Assembly: GCF_900114035.1 (NCBI RefSeq)
Contig: NZ_FORP01000018.1
Coordinates: 79,357 to 143,356, forward strand
Length of the DNA: 64,000 nt
Reading direction: 5' to 3'
DNA from: Amycolatopsis sacchari
GTDB taxonomy: Bacteria > Actinomycetota > Actinomycetes > Mycobacteriales > Pseudonocardiaceae
A program made the translations under genes and the position numbers. Shown here piece by piece: positions 26,519 to 34,942 of the stretch. The notes under the pieces were generated by a model that was given only the letters and a program-made list of their open reading frames with translations, did no database searches and was not told the origin of the DNA. The stretch's first letter is position 1, and every line of letters begins with the position of its first letter.

Positions 26519-27259
26519 GTGTTCGAACAACCTCTACCCCGGCAACCGGCCTCCGCCGCCCGCAACCGGCTCCGCCAGCTCGCCGACCAGGCGCTGAGAG
26601 CGGAGCGTGAACCGCCCCTGGTGGGCAGGCTCGTCGAACGGTGGGTGCCTCCCGGGCTCACGCGAAGTCCGGCTCGCCGCCGACTCACCGCGATCCTCGC
26701 CGTGCTCACCGGAGTGCTGCTCCTCGTGGGCGGATCCATCATGGTGCTCGGAGGCGGTCCGTCGCCGGAACGGCCACCGCTGCTGCCGGCCGCGCACGAC
26801 AGCCCGCCCGTGCCCGCTGGGTCGCCGTCGAAGGCCGCGGACGCCGCGCTCGTGATCAGCGTGGTCGGCAAGGTGCGCTCGCCCGGGCTCGTGACCGTGC
26901 CGAGCGGTGCCAGGGTCGCCGACGCGCTGAGCGCTGCGGGTGGTGCTCTCGACGGCACGGACATCACGGCGCTGAACCTCGCCCGCAAGCTCGCCGACGG
27001 CGAGCAGCTGTACGTGGGCATCGCCGCGCCGCCCGCGGCCGTGCCGGCCGATCCCGCGTCCGCGCCAGCCAAGATCAACCTGAATACGGCGTCGGCGGAG
27101 CAGCTCGACTCCCTGCCGGGAGTCGGTGCGGTGACCGCCAAACGGATCATCGAGTGGCGGACCCAGCACGGCGCCTTCGGGTCCATCAACCAGCTGCAGG
27201 AAGTCGACGGGATCGGCACGGCGAAGTTCGCCAAGCTCCGGGACCAGGTGACGGTGTGA
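26519..27259 (+). CDS. comEA: ComEA-like DNA-binding protein
   Basis: A 246-aa membrane-anchored DNA receptor. A cytoplasmic N-terminus of about 55 residues precedes one transmembrane helix (LTAILAVLTGVLLLVGGSIM). Then comes a Pro-rich linker, a SLBB-like domain (VISVVGKVRSPGLVTVPSGARV) and a C-terminal double helix-hairpin-helix (INLNTASAEQLDSLPGVGAVTAKRIIEWR, then VDGIGTAKFAKLRD) that binds double-stranded DNA. GTG 26519 fits the -10 element 7 nt upstream. The comEC start overlaps the stop by one base. In actinobacteria the pair is conserved although natural competence is rarely shown. Confidence 0.93.
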   Translation: MFEQPLPRQPASAARNRLRQLADQALRAEREPPLVGRLVERWVPPGLTRSPARRRLTAILAVLTGVLLLVGGSIMVLGGGPSPERPPLLPAAHDSPPVPAGSPSKAADAALVISVVGKVRSPGLVTVPSGARVADALSAAGGALDGTDITALNLARKLADGEQLYVGIAAPPAAVPADPASAPAKINLNTASAEQLDSLPGVGAVTAKRIIEWRTQHGAFGSINQLQEVDGIGTAKFAKLRDQVTV

Positions 27260-29625
27260 TGCTCACCGAGGTCACCACGTCCGAAAGGCATGACTACCGC
27301 CTCGTGCCTCCCGCGGTGGTCCTCTGGCTCGGTGTGCTCGCCGGGCTGCTCTGGACCTGGTGGGCTGCGCTGGTCGGAGGTCTGGCGGCCGCTGGAGTCG
27401 CCGGCGCTCTGCTGTGGCGTTGGCGGCGCAGCCGGCCACAGTGGTTCTCCGGCATCGCCGCACTGCTGCTGGCAGCGGTCCTCCTGGCCGGTCCGCTGGC
27501 CGTGCGGCTGCACGACGCCCAGCACGACCCGCTGCGTGCTCTGGCCGACCGGGCGGCCCCGGCAGTGCTGCACATGGTCGCTGAGGAGCGGCCAAAGCCC
27601 GTTCAGTCGGCGGGCTATGCGGGGCAGCAGGCAGGGGCCCGGCTCGTCGTCATCCCGGCCACCGTGCGTTGGGCGAAAGCGTCCGGTGCTGCCGTCGAGA
27701 CGACCGGCCGGGTGGTGCTGCTGGCGCCCGTCCAGGGCTGGGCCGGGCTGTTGCCGGGCCAGGAAGTCACGGCGGGTGGCAGGCTCGCACCGCCCCGGGA
27801 CGCCGATCTCACGGTTGCCGCCGTCTACGTTCGCGGTCCGCCGACCGATCTGGGGCCGGTTTCGTGGTGGCAGCGGGCCGCCGAAGCCACGCGGGCAGCC
27901 CTGCGGGGAGCCTGTTCCGTCCTCTCCGAGGACGCCGCGGGTCTTCTGCCGGGCCTTGTGGTCGGAGACACCAGCGGGATCTCACCCCAGGTGCAGCGGG
28001 AGTTCACCGACGCCGGGCTGTCCCACTTGACGGCGGTCAGCGGGAGCAACCTGGCGGTGGTGGCCGGGGCCGTGTTGCTGCTCCTGCGAGCACTGCGGGT
28101 CGGTCCACGGCTGTCGGCGGTGGTGGCGGGTTCCGCGCTCGTCGGTTTCGTGGTCCTCACGGGCGGCGAGCCGAGCGTCCTGCGGGCCGGTGTCATGGGC
28201 GCGGTCGCGCTGCTCGCGCTGGCACTCGGACGCCGCAGGTCGGTGCTGCCCGCGCTGGCCATCGCGGTGAGCGTCCTGGTGGTCTACGACCCAGCGATGG
28301 CCGTGAACTTCGGTTTCGCGCTGTCGGTGCTCGCCACGGCTGGGCTGGTGCTGCTCGCCCCGCGCTGGGTCGAGGCCATGAGCACGCGCGGGGTGCCGCC
28401 GGGCATCGCGGAGGGCCTGGCCGTTCCGCTCGCCGCGTTCCTGGTCACCGCGCCTGTGCTCGCGGGCATGGCGGGGCAGGTGAGCGTCGTCTCGATCGCC
28501 GCGAACGTGCTCGCCGCACCGGTGGTCGCTCCGGCGACGGTGCTGGGGGTGGTGACGGCGGTGCTGGCGACGTTCTGGCCGGCGGCGGCGCGGCTACCGG
28601 CGCTCGCGGCGGGGCCGGAGGCCCACTGGCTCCTGGCGGTCGCACGGCACGCCTCGCGGGTACCGGGAGCGGTGCTGCCGTGGCCCGGCGGCTGGTGGGG
28701 TGGCGTGCTCGCGCTGGTTGCCGTGGGAGTGCTGGTGGTGCTGCTGCGTCGGCCCCGGCTGCGAGTGGGGCTCGCGCTCGTCCTGGTGTGCGTGCTGCTG
28801 GTGGTCGTGCCGGTCCGCGTGATCGCGCCGGGGTGGCCGCCACGGAACTGGTCGATGGTGGCCTGTGACGTGGGGCAGGGGGACGCCGAGGTGCTGTCGA
28901 CGGCCGAACCCGGGCGCGCCGTGGTCGTGGACACGGGGCCCGAACCGGGGCCGGTGGACGAATGCCTGGCGAGGCTCGGTGTCGACAGGGTTCCGCTGGT
29001 CGTGCTCAGCCACTTGCACGCCGACCACATCAGCGGCCTGGAGTCCGTCTTCGACGGCCGGTCCGTCGGGGCGGTCGCGGTGGGGCCGGGCCGGATGCCG
29101 GCGTGGGCGTGGCGCCAGGTGGCGCAGATCGCCGGGCGCCACGGGGTGCCCCTGCTCGAACTGGAACTCGGCCGTCGGCTCGACTGGCCCGGACTGTCCT
29201 TGGAGGTGATCGGACCGCGTTACCCCGGTCCGCAACAGGAAGGAGATGACGCGGACGGCACGAACATCAACAACGCCTCGGTCGTGCTGCGGGCTGTCAC
29301 GCCCGCCGGGCGCGTCCTGCTGACCGGCGACGTGGAGCTGCTGGCTCAGGGGGATCTGCTCGCCGCGGGCACCGACCTGCACGCGGACGTGCTCAAGGTG
29401 CCCCACCACGGCAGCAGGTTCTCGTTGCCGGCATTCCTCTCGGCCGTCTCGCCGCGGCTTGCGCTCATCAGTGTCGGCGCGGGGAACAGCTACGGCCACC
29501 CGAGCAGGTCCACAGTGGACTCACTCGTCGCGGGTGGTGCGCTGGTCGCCCGCACCGACACCGACGGCGACGCTGCCGTGGTGACGGACAACGGAGGATT
29601 GGCGGTGGTGCGCAGGGGAAAGTGA
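27259..29625 (+). CDS. comEC: ComEC/Rec2 DNA-uptake channel with metallo-beta-lactamase domain
   Basis: A 788-aa membrane protein. The N-terminal DUF4131 region (two helices) is followed by the Competence domain of about eight helices (GDTSGISPQVQREFTDAGLSHL; LTAVSGSNLAVVAGAVLLLL). The C-terminal beta-lactamase-like domain has DVGQGDAEV, the metal motif HLHADHISG, LLTGDVE and VPHHGS, the intact ligand set expected for nuclease activity. It works with ComEA to pull single-stranded DNA through the membrane. Its stop lies 2 bp from the end of convergent thrC. Confidence 0.94.
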   Translation: MLTEVTTSERHDYRLVPPAVVLWLGVLAGLLWTWWAALVGGLAAAGVAGALLWRWRRSRPQWFSGIAALLLAAVLLAGPLAVRLHDAQHDPLRALADRAAPAVLHMVAEERPKPVQSAGYAGQQAGARLVVIPATVRWAKASGAAVETTGRVVLLAPVQGWAGLLPGQEVTAGGRLAPPRDADLTVAAVYVRGPPTDLGPVSWWQRAAEATRAALRGACSVLSEDAAGLLPGLVVGDTSGISPQVQREFTDAGLSHLTAVSGSNLAVVAGAVLLLLRALRVGPRLSAVVAGSALVGFVVLTGGEPSVLRAGVMGAVALLALALGRRRSVLPALAIAVSVLVVYDPAMAVNFGFALSVLATAGLVLLAPRWVEAMSTRGVPPGIAEGLAVPLAAFLVTAPVLAGMAGQVSVVSIAANVLAAPVVAPATVLGVVTAVLATFWPAAARLPALAAGPEAHWLLAVARHASRVPGAVLPWPGGWWGGVLALVAVGVLVVLLRRPRLRVGLALVLVCVLLVVVPVRVIAPGWPPRNWSMVACDVGQGDAEVLSTAEPGRAVVVDTGPEPGPVDECLARLGVDRVPLVVLSHLHADHISGLESVFDGRSVGAVAVGPGRMPAWAWRQVAQIAGRHGVPLLELELGRRLDWPGLSLEVIGPRYPGPQQEGDDADGTNINNASVVLRAVTPAGRVLLTGDVELLAQGDLLAAGTDLHADVLKVPHHGSRFSLPAFLSAVSPRLALISVGAGNSYGHPSRSTVDSLVAGGALVARTDTDGDAAVVTDNGGLAVVRRGK

Positions 29626-29627
29626 AC

Positions 29628-30893
29628 TCAGCTCTGCAGAGCGGCACGGACCGCGTCGGCCGACGGCGGGACCGTCGCCTTAGGACCGATCCGGCCTTCG
29701 ACGGCGTCGAGCGTCTTCAGGCCGTCACCGGTGATGAGCAGGACGGTCTCCGCCTCGGGGTCGAGCTTGCCGGTCTCGATGAGCTTCTTCGTCGTCGCGA
29801 CGGTGACCCCGCCCGCGGTCTCGGTGAAGATGCCTTCGGTGCGGGCCAGCAGCCGGATGCCCTCGACGACCTCCTCGTCGGAGACGTCCTCGATCGCGCC
29901 GCCGGTGCGGTTGACGGTGTCGAGCACGTAGGGGCCGTCCGCCGGGTTGCCGATCGCGAGGGAGCGGGCAATGGTGTTCGGCTTCACCGGCTGGACCACG
30001 TCGTGGCCGTTGCGGAACGCCGTCGAAACGGGGGAGCAGCCGGTGGCCTGGGCGCCGAAGACCTTGTACGGGGTCTCCTCGACCAGGCCGAGCGACCCCA
30101 GCTCGCGGAAGCCCTTGTCCACCTTGGTGAGCTGGGAGCCCGAGGCGATCGGCACGACGATCTGCTCCGGCAGCCGCCAGCCCAGCTGCTCGGCGACCTC
30201 GAAGGCCAGCGTCTTCGAACCCTCCGAGTAGTACGGCCGGACGTTGACGTTGACGAACGCCCACGTCTCGTTCTCGGCGGCGAGCTGCGTCGCGAGCCGG
30301 TTGACGTCGTCGTAGTTGCCGTCGACCGCGATGAGGTTGCCGTCGTAGACGGCGGTGGTGAGGATCTTGGCGCGTTCGAGGGAGGAGGGGATCAGCACGA
30401 CGGACTGCCAGCCCGCGCGGGCTGCGGCCGCAGCGACGGCGTTGGCCAGGTTGCCGGTCGACGGGCAGGCGAGGGTGTCGAACCCGAACTCGCGGGCCGC
30501 GGCCAGCGCGACGGCGACGACGCGGTCCTTGAACGAGTGGGTGGGGTTGCCGGTGTCGTCCTTGACCCAGACCCGCTTGAGGCCCAAGGCCTTCGCGAGC
30601 CGGTCGGCGCGCACCAGCCGCGTACAGCCCGGCTCGGTGTTGGGGATCTCCTCGACGTTCGAGGGCACCGGCAGCAGCTTCTTGTAGCGCCAGATGTTGC
30701 GGGGGCCGGACTCGATGTCCTCGCGGCGGACCCGGCCGAAGTCGTAGGCGACCTCGAGGGGCGAGAAGTCCTCCGCGGAGACGAACTCGGGCGCGAGCGG
30801 CTGGCGGTGGCCCTCCTCCTTCGACACCAGCTCCACGGCGGGGCCGAGGTCGACGGTGCGCTGGGTGGAGGTCGAGCTGAGGGCTGCGGTCAT
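29628..30893 (-). CDS. thrC: threonine synthase
   Basis: ThrC converts O-phosphohomoserine to threonine with PLP. The 421-aa protein carries the PLP-lysine in GNPTHSFKDR (Lys122), the phosphate-binding SGSQL region and the CPSTGNLANAVAAAAARAG segment. The N-terminus (FGRVRREDI, RNIWRYKKLLPV) matches the longer actinobacterial ThrC type. ATG 30893 has an AAAGGA ribosome site 8 nt upstream. A complete SAM-I riboswitch ends directly at that site, so translation is probably SAM-controlled. Confidence 0.95.
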   Translation of the reverse strand: MTAALSSTSTQRTVDLGPAVELVSKEEGHRQPLAPEFVSAEDFSPLEVAYDFGRVRREDIESGPRNIWRYKKLLPVPSNVEEIPNTEPGCTRLVRADRLAKALGLKRVWVKDDTGNPTHSFKDRVVAVALAAAREFGFDTLACPSTGNLANAVAAAAARAGWQSVVLIPSSLERAKILTTAVYDGNLIAVDGNYDDVNRLATQLAAENETWAFVNVNVRPYYSEGSKTLAFEVAEQLGWRLPEQIVVPIASGSQLTKVDKGFRELGSLGLVEETPYKVFGAQATGCSPVSTAFRNGHDVVQPVKPNTIARSLAIGNPADGPYVLDTVNRTGGAIEDVSDEEVVEGIRLLARTEGIFTETAGGVTVATTKKLIETGKLDPEAETVLLITGDGLKTLDAVEGRIGPKATVPPSADAVRAALQS

Positions 30894-30908
30894 CGCGAGG
30901 TTCCTTTC

Positions 30909-31037
30909 CTCATCTGTCCCGCTGACGCGGGCCGGAATTGGCACCGTGGTCGTCAGCTACCTCGCGGAATCGAGATGACAGGCTGACGCCGGTTGCCGGG
31001 GCTTCATCGGGCCGTTCCCTCTGCCCCTCTGGATGAG
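30909..31037 (-). ncRNA. SAM-I (S-box) riboswitch upstream of thrC
   Basis: Read on the minus strand this 129-nt leader matches the S-box consensus. The P1 strands CTCATC (31037-31032 region) and GATGAG (30914-30909) pair. In order follow CAGAGGGAACGGCCCGATGA, CCCCGGCAACC, a P3 arm closed by GTCAGC/GCTGAC, GGTGCCAATTCC, and the P4 GCCCGCG/CGCGGGC-type arm. P1 ends just before the AAAGGA ribosome site, leaving 15 nt to the ATG. There is no room for a terminator, so control is most likely at translation initiation. Confidence 0.95.
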
Positions 31038-31152
31038 CGGTATTCGGTTGTCAGGGCCGCGGCGCGTGCAACGCGGCCGTTACAAACATACGACACCGTC
31101 GGCTGCCGACGCCATGCCCCTGCGGGCTTCGTCACCGTGGCAGGATCGTGAG

Positions 31153-32133
31153 GTGACCTCGCCAGCCACCACCACGTCGCCGCTGCACCTCGTCCTCGGC
31201 GAAGAGGAACTGCTCGTCGAGCGCGCGATCAGGGCCGCGCTCGACTCGGCCCGCCTGGTCGACCCGACCACCGACATGACGCGGACCAAGGTGTCGGACC
31301 TCACCGCGCCCGCGCTGGCCGAGCTGGTCAGCCCGTCGCTGTTCAGCGAGGGCAGGGTGATCGTGCTCGACGCCGCGCAGGACATCTCGCAGGAGCTGGC
31401 GGACGCGGTGCTGTCGTACGTGAAATCCCCTGCCGACGGGGTGGTCCTCGTCGTCGTGCACACCGGTGGCGGCCGCAGCAAGGCCGCCAAGGCGCTGCCC
31501 GCGGCGCTCCGGAAGGCGGGGGCGCAGGTCACGGAGTGCCCGAAGATCACCAAGCCCGCCGAACGGGAGGCGTTCGTCCGCAACGAGATCCGGCAGGCGG
31601 GCGGCCGGATCGACGCGACCGCCGTCGCCGCGCTGATCGACGCGGTGGGTTCGGACCTGCGGGAGCTCGCCTCTGCGGCGGCCCAGCTGGTCGCGGACTC
31701 GGGCGGCAAGGTCGACGAGGACGCGGTGCGCCGCTACCACCGGGGCCGCGCCGACGTCACGGGCTTCGCGGTCGCGGAGAAGGCCGTCGCGGGGGATCGG
31801 GCGGCGGCGCTGGAGTCGATGCGCTGGGCGATGCAGATCGGTGTTCCGCACGTGCTGGTGGCCGACGCCCTCGCCGACGCCGTGCGTACGATCGCGCGCG
31901 TGTCGGCTGCCGGTCGCGGCAACCCGAACCAGATGGCCGGTGCGCTGGGCATGCCGCCGTGGAAGATTCGCAAAGCCCAAGGTCAGGCGCGCGGCTGGGG
32001 CGCGGAGGGCCTGAACAAGGCGATGGCGATCGTCGCGCGCGTCAACGCCGAGGTGAAGGGCGCCGCCGCCGACCCGTCCTACGCGCTCGAACGAGCGGTC
32101 CTGGACCTCGTCGAAGCCCGCGACCTGCGCTGA
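31153..32133 (+). CDS. holA: DNA polymerase III delta subunit HolA
   Basis: The delta subunit opens the beta clamp within the clamp loader. The 326-aa protein starts LHLVLGEEELLVERAI, has the P-loop-less AAA+ fold typical of HolA (ADGVVLVVVHTGGGRSKAAKALPAALRKAG), and ends with the helical collar (LNKAMAIVARVNAEVKGAAADPSYALERAVLDL). GTG 31153 follows a CAGGAT hexamer by 6 nt. It converges on rpsT as in other actinobacteria. Confidence 0.95.
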   Translation: MTSPATTTSPLHLVLGEEELLVERAIRAALDSARLVDPTTDMTRTKVSDLTAPALAELVSPSLFSEGRVIVLDAAQDISQELADAVLSYVKSPADGVVLVVVHTGGGRSKAAKALPAALRKAGAQVTECPKITKPAEREAFVRNEIRQAGGRIDATAVAALIDAVGSDLRELASAAAQLVADSGGKVDEDAVRRYHRGRADVTGFAVAEKAVAGDRAAALESMRWAMQIGVPHVLVADALADAVRTIARVSAAGRGNPNQMAGALGMPPWKIRKAQGQARGWGAEGLNKAMAIVARVNAEVKGAAADPSYALERAVLDLVEARDLR

Positions 32134-32419
32134 CGCGGCATGGAGACGGGGCGGCTCGCGAGGGCGGTGACGCAGCCGTGGCGCCACAGGTCGCGGTGAG
32201 GCCTGCGCGATGGTGACGATCGCTCGCGACGTGAGGTCAAGCCCGCGATTTGCAGGAATGGCGGCCGCAGCACGACGGCAGCGGCATGCGGCGACGCCAT
32301 GACCTGGCTGATGCTCCCCAGGTGAGCTGAGCCGGGGCGCCGCTGCGAACGGCCGCGACCCGCGCGAAACCGTAGCCGCCTCTGTTCACGCTCCCGGTCG
32401 CCACTGCCCCCGAAAACGC
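32134..32419. other. gene-free stretch between holA and rpsT
   Basis: About 290 bp without a convincing gene, promoter or repeat on either strand. Only the rpsT terminator at its right edge is recognisable. Confidence 0.6.
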
Positions 32420-32454
32420 GGAAGCCCGCCACGCATGACGCATGGCGGGCTTCC
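32420..32454 (-). terminator. terminator of rpsT
   Basis: A perfect 12-bp stem (32420-32431 with 32443-32454) and 11-nt loop, 22 nt after the rpsT stop. On the minus strand it is followed by CGCGTTTTCG. It could also stop holA read-through. Confidence 0.85.
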
Positions 32455-32476
32455 GGGAAAGAAAGCGGCAGGCAGC

Positions 32477-32737
32477 TCAGAGCTGGTTGGCGCGCTTCGC
32501 GATCGCGGACTTCTTGTTCGCGGCCTGGTTCGGGTGGATGACACCCTTGCTGGCGGCCTTGTCCAGCTTCTTCGCGGCGGCCTTCTGCAGCTCGATCGCC
32601 TTTTCCTTGTCGCCGGCCTCGGCGGCCTCGCGGAACTTGCGGATCGCGGTCTTCACCGAGGACTTGATCGACTGGTTGCGCTGGCGCGCCTTCTCGTTGG
32701 TCTGGATACGCTTGATCTGGGACTTGATGTTGGCCAC
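32477..32737 (-). CDS. rpsT: 30S ribosomal protein S20
   Basis: An 86-aa, Lys/Ala-rich helical protein ([21 protein letters not shown]) with the S20 signature [23 protein letters not shown] at its C-terminus. It binds 16S rRNA early in 30S assembly. GTG 32737 has an AAGGAG ribosome site 8 nt upstream. It is followed by a strong terminator. Confidence 0.97.
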   Translation of the reverse strand: MANIKSQIKRIQTNEKARQRNQSIKSSVKTAIRKFREAAEAGDKEKAIELQKAAAKKLDKAASKGVIHPNQAANKKSAIAKRANQL

Positions 32738-32963
32738 GCTGGCGCTCCTTGATCTTTTCGGCGGATCTCGCTGCCGCGTCTCAGTGGCCCCGGCGGACCG
32801 GGTTTCCTCCCTGGCGGAATGCCACACGGCAACGGTCGTCAAGGCTACCAGCCGGCCCGCGGACGCCCACGTGGTGCCCCGGGCCACTCAGCGCCCGATC
32901 CCGCACCGCGGTCGGCCCGGCCGCCTGATCTACTCGGGAGGCCTGTGAAAGGGGGAAGGCTCG

Positions 32964-33827
32964 GTGAACGGTACTGCCCTCGCGCTCGTCCTGGTCGCCG
33001 CCGTGGTGCACGCCGGGTGGAACCTCGCGGCCAAGCGCGTCGCGGGCGGGGGTGCCGCCTTCGTCTTCCTCTACTACACCGTGAGCGCTGTCGTGTGCGT
33101 GCCGGTCGCCGTCGTCGCGCTCGTCGTCGAGGCCGGGCGGCCCCAGTGGACCTGGCTGCTCGCCGCCGTGCTCACCGCGGTCTTCCACGTCGCCTACGGC
33201 ACCGTCCTGCAACGCGGCTACGCCGTCGGCGACCTGTCCGTCGTCTACCCCCTCGCCCGCGGCAGCGGCCCGCTGCTGTCCGTGTTCGCGGCCGTCGTCC
33301 TGCTCGGCGAACGGCCCGGGGTGCTGGGCCTGATCGGCGCACTGCTCGTCGTCGCCGGGGTGCTGCTCATCGGCAGCGGACGCGGGGAGACCCACCTCGA
33401 CCCGCGGGCTCGGCGTGCCGGGATCTTCTACGGCCTGCTCACCGGCGCCACGATCGCCGCGTACACGCTTTGGGACGACCACTCCGTCAACGCGCTCGGC
33501 GTCCCGCCACTGGTCTACTTCAGCACCGGCGCCCTCCTGCAGAGCGCACTGCTCGCCCCGCTCGCCGCCCGCGGGGACGTGCGTGGGCTGTGGCGCGCGC
33601 ACCGCCGGGAAGTGCTGCTCGTCGGCGTGCTGTCACCCGTCGCGTACCTGCTCGTCCTCTACGCGATGCGGCTCGCGCCGGTCAGCCTCGTCGCGCCGGC
33701 CCGCGAGGTCAGCATCGTGCTGGGCGGGCTCGCCGGGTGGCTCGTGCTGGGCGAGGCCGACCCCGGGCGCCGCCTCGTGGGCTCGGTCGTCGTACTGGCC
33801 GGGATTGCGGCGATTGCCGCTTCCTGA
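32964..33827 (+). CDS. EamA-type DMT superfamily transporter
   Basis: A 287-aa membrane protein of two EamA repeats, about ten helices. The first repeat includes HAGWNLAAKRVAGGG and AYGTVLQRGYAVGDLSVVYPLARGSGPLLS; the second ends RLAPVSLVAPAREVSIVLGGLAGWLVLGE. Such proteins export amino acids or other metabolites; the substrate is unknown. GTG 32964 has a GGGGGAAGG ribosome site. The VOC gene follows after 13 bp. Confidence 0.9.
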   Translation: MNGTALALVLVAAVVHAGWNLAAKRVAGGGAAFVFLYYTVSAVVCVPVAVVALVVEAGRPQWTWLLAAVLTAVFHVAYGTVLQRGYAVGDLSVVYPLARGSGPLLSVFAAVVLLGERPGVLGLIGALLVVAGVLLIGSGRGETHLDPRARRAGIFYGLLTGATIAAYTLWDDHSVNALGVPPLVYFSTGALLQSALLAPLAARGDVRGLWRAHRREVLLVGVLSPVAYLLVLYAMRLAPVSLVAPAREVSIVLGGLAGWLVLGEADPGRRLVGSVVVLAGIAAIAAS

Positions 33828-33840
33828 TGGAGTGCTATGC

Positions 33841-34221
33841 ATGGAGGTGCTGAGCAGCCGCGTCCTGCTGCGGCCCGCGGACCCGGAGAAGTCCACCGCG
33901 TTCTACCGCGACGCACTGGGCTTGGCGATCTACCGGACCTTCCCCGGCGGCACGGTGTTCTTCCTCGGCCAGGGGCTGCTCGAAGTGTCCGAGCACGGCG
34001 ACGGTGGCCCCGCCGGACCGGCCGGGCTGTGGCTGCAGGTCCGCGACCTCGACGCCACCCTCGCGGAACTCGCCGCGCGTGGCGTGACCCCCGACCGGGA
34101 GCCCCGGCTGGAGCCGTGGGGCCTGCGCGAGGCGTGGCTCTCCGACCCGGACGGCATCCGCATCGTGCTCGTCGAGGTCCCCGCCGACCACCCCATCCGG
34201 ACCGACGTGCGGGCGCAGTGA
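33841..34221 (+). CDS. VOC family (glyoxalase/bleomycin-resistance fold) protein
   Basis: A 126-aa protein with the two beta-alpha-beta-beta-beta modules of the vicinal oxygen chelate fold ([70 protein letters not shown]). The metal-site Glu near the C-terminus is present (IVLVE). Function may be a lyase, dioxygenase or drug-binding protein. It is probably translated with the EamA transporter upstream and converges on the next methyltransferase. Confidence 0.88.
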   Translation: MEVLSSRVLLRPADPEKSTAFYRDALGLAIYRTFPGGTVFFLGQGLLEVSEHGDGGPAGPAGLWLQVRDLDATLAELAARGVTPDREPRLEPWGLREAWLSDPDGIRIVLVEVPADHPIRTDVRAQ

Positions 34222-34231
34222 GCTTCCTGCG

Positions 34232-34831
34232 CTAAGAAGCAGCCGCGGCACGCAGTTCCGCCGCGGGGCCACCGAAACCGGGCGCGTCCCACGTCCAGGT
34301 CTGCAGGTCCGTGAACCCGGCGACGGCGACCTCGGCGGCCAGCTGGTGCCGGGGCACGGGCAGGACCTGCTCGTGCACGGACAGCACGAGGCGGCCGCCG
34401 GGGCGCAGGACGCGGTGCAGCTCCGCGAGCGCGGTGGCGCGGTTTTCCCACAGCTGCACGTTGTTGACGCTCACGACGACGTCCACCGACGCGTCCGGCT
34501 GCCCCGTGCCCGCCGCGGTCCCGTTCCGGAGTTCCGCGTCGGGACACCGGGCGCGGCAGGACGCGAGCATCTCCTCCGACGGGTCCACGCCGATCACCTT
34601 CGCGGCGCGCTCGGCGGCGGCGGCCAGGCCCACGCCGGGACCGGGCCCGACGACGAGGACGGTTTCGGACTTCGTGACGCCCGCCACTTCGACGACGTGG
34701 CGTTCCGTCGCCGCGTTGCCCCAGGCCATCACGGCGCCACCCACTCTGCCCAGCGCGCCACGGGGGTGGCCGAAGGCCCTGTCCAGCAGTTTGCCGAGGA
34801 AACCGGTGCGGGGAGCGATCGCAGTACTCAT
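34232..34831 (-). CDS. class I SAM-dependent methyltransferase (UbiE-like)
   Basis: A 199-aa enzyme with a motif I variant ([18 protein letters not shown]), acidic [11 protein letters not shown] after strand 2, [13 protein letters not shown] and [17 protein letters not shown]. The first glycine motif begins VGPGPG rather than DxGxGxG, a change shared by some actinobacterial members. ATG 34831 has TGGAGG directly upstream. The substrate is unknown. Confidence 0.87.
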   Translation of the reverse strand: MSTAIAPRTGFLGKLLDRAFGHPRGALGRVGGAVMAWGNAATERHVVEVAGVTKSETVLVVGPGPGVGLAAAAERAAKVIGVDPSEEMLASCRARCPDAELRNGTAAGTGQPDASVDVVVSVNNVQLWENRATALAELHRVLRPGGRLVLSVHEQVLPVPRHQLAAEVAVAGFTDLQTWTWDAPGFGGPAAELRAAAAS

Positions 34832-34942
34832 ACCTCCAGGTCAGCACGCGCGGCGCCGGGTGGCATCGGGGATGACCCGGAAATGCCCCCGCACCGGGCA
34901 TGGGAGACTGGAGGAGCACCCACGACCGAGCCGAGGATTTCA

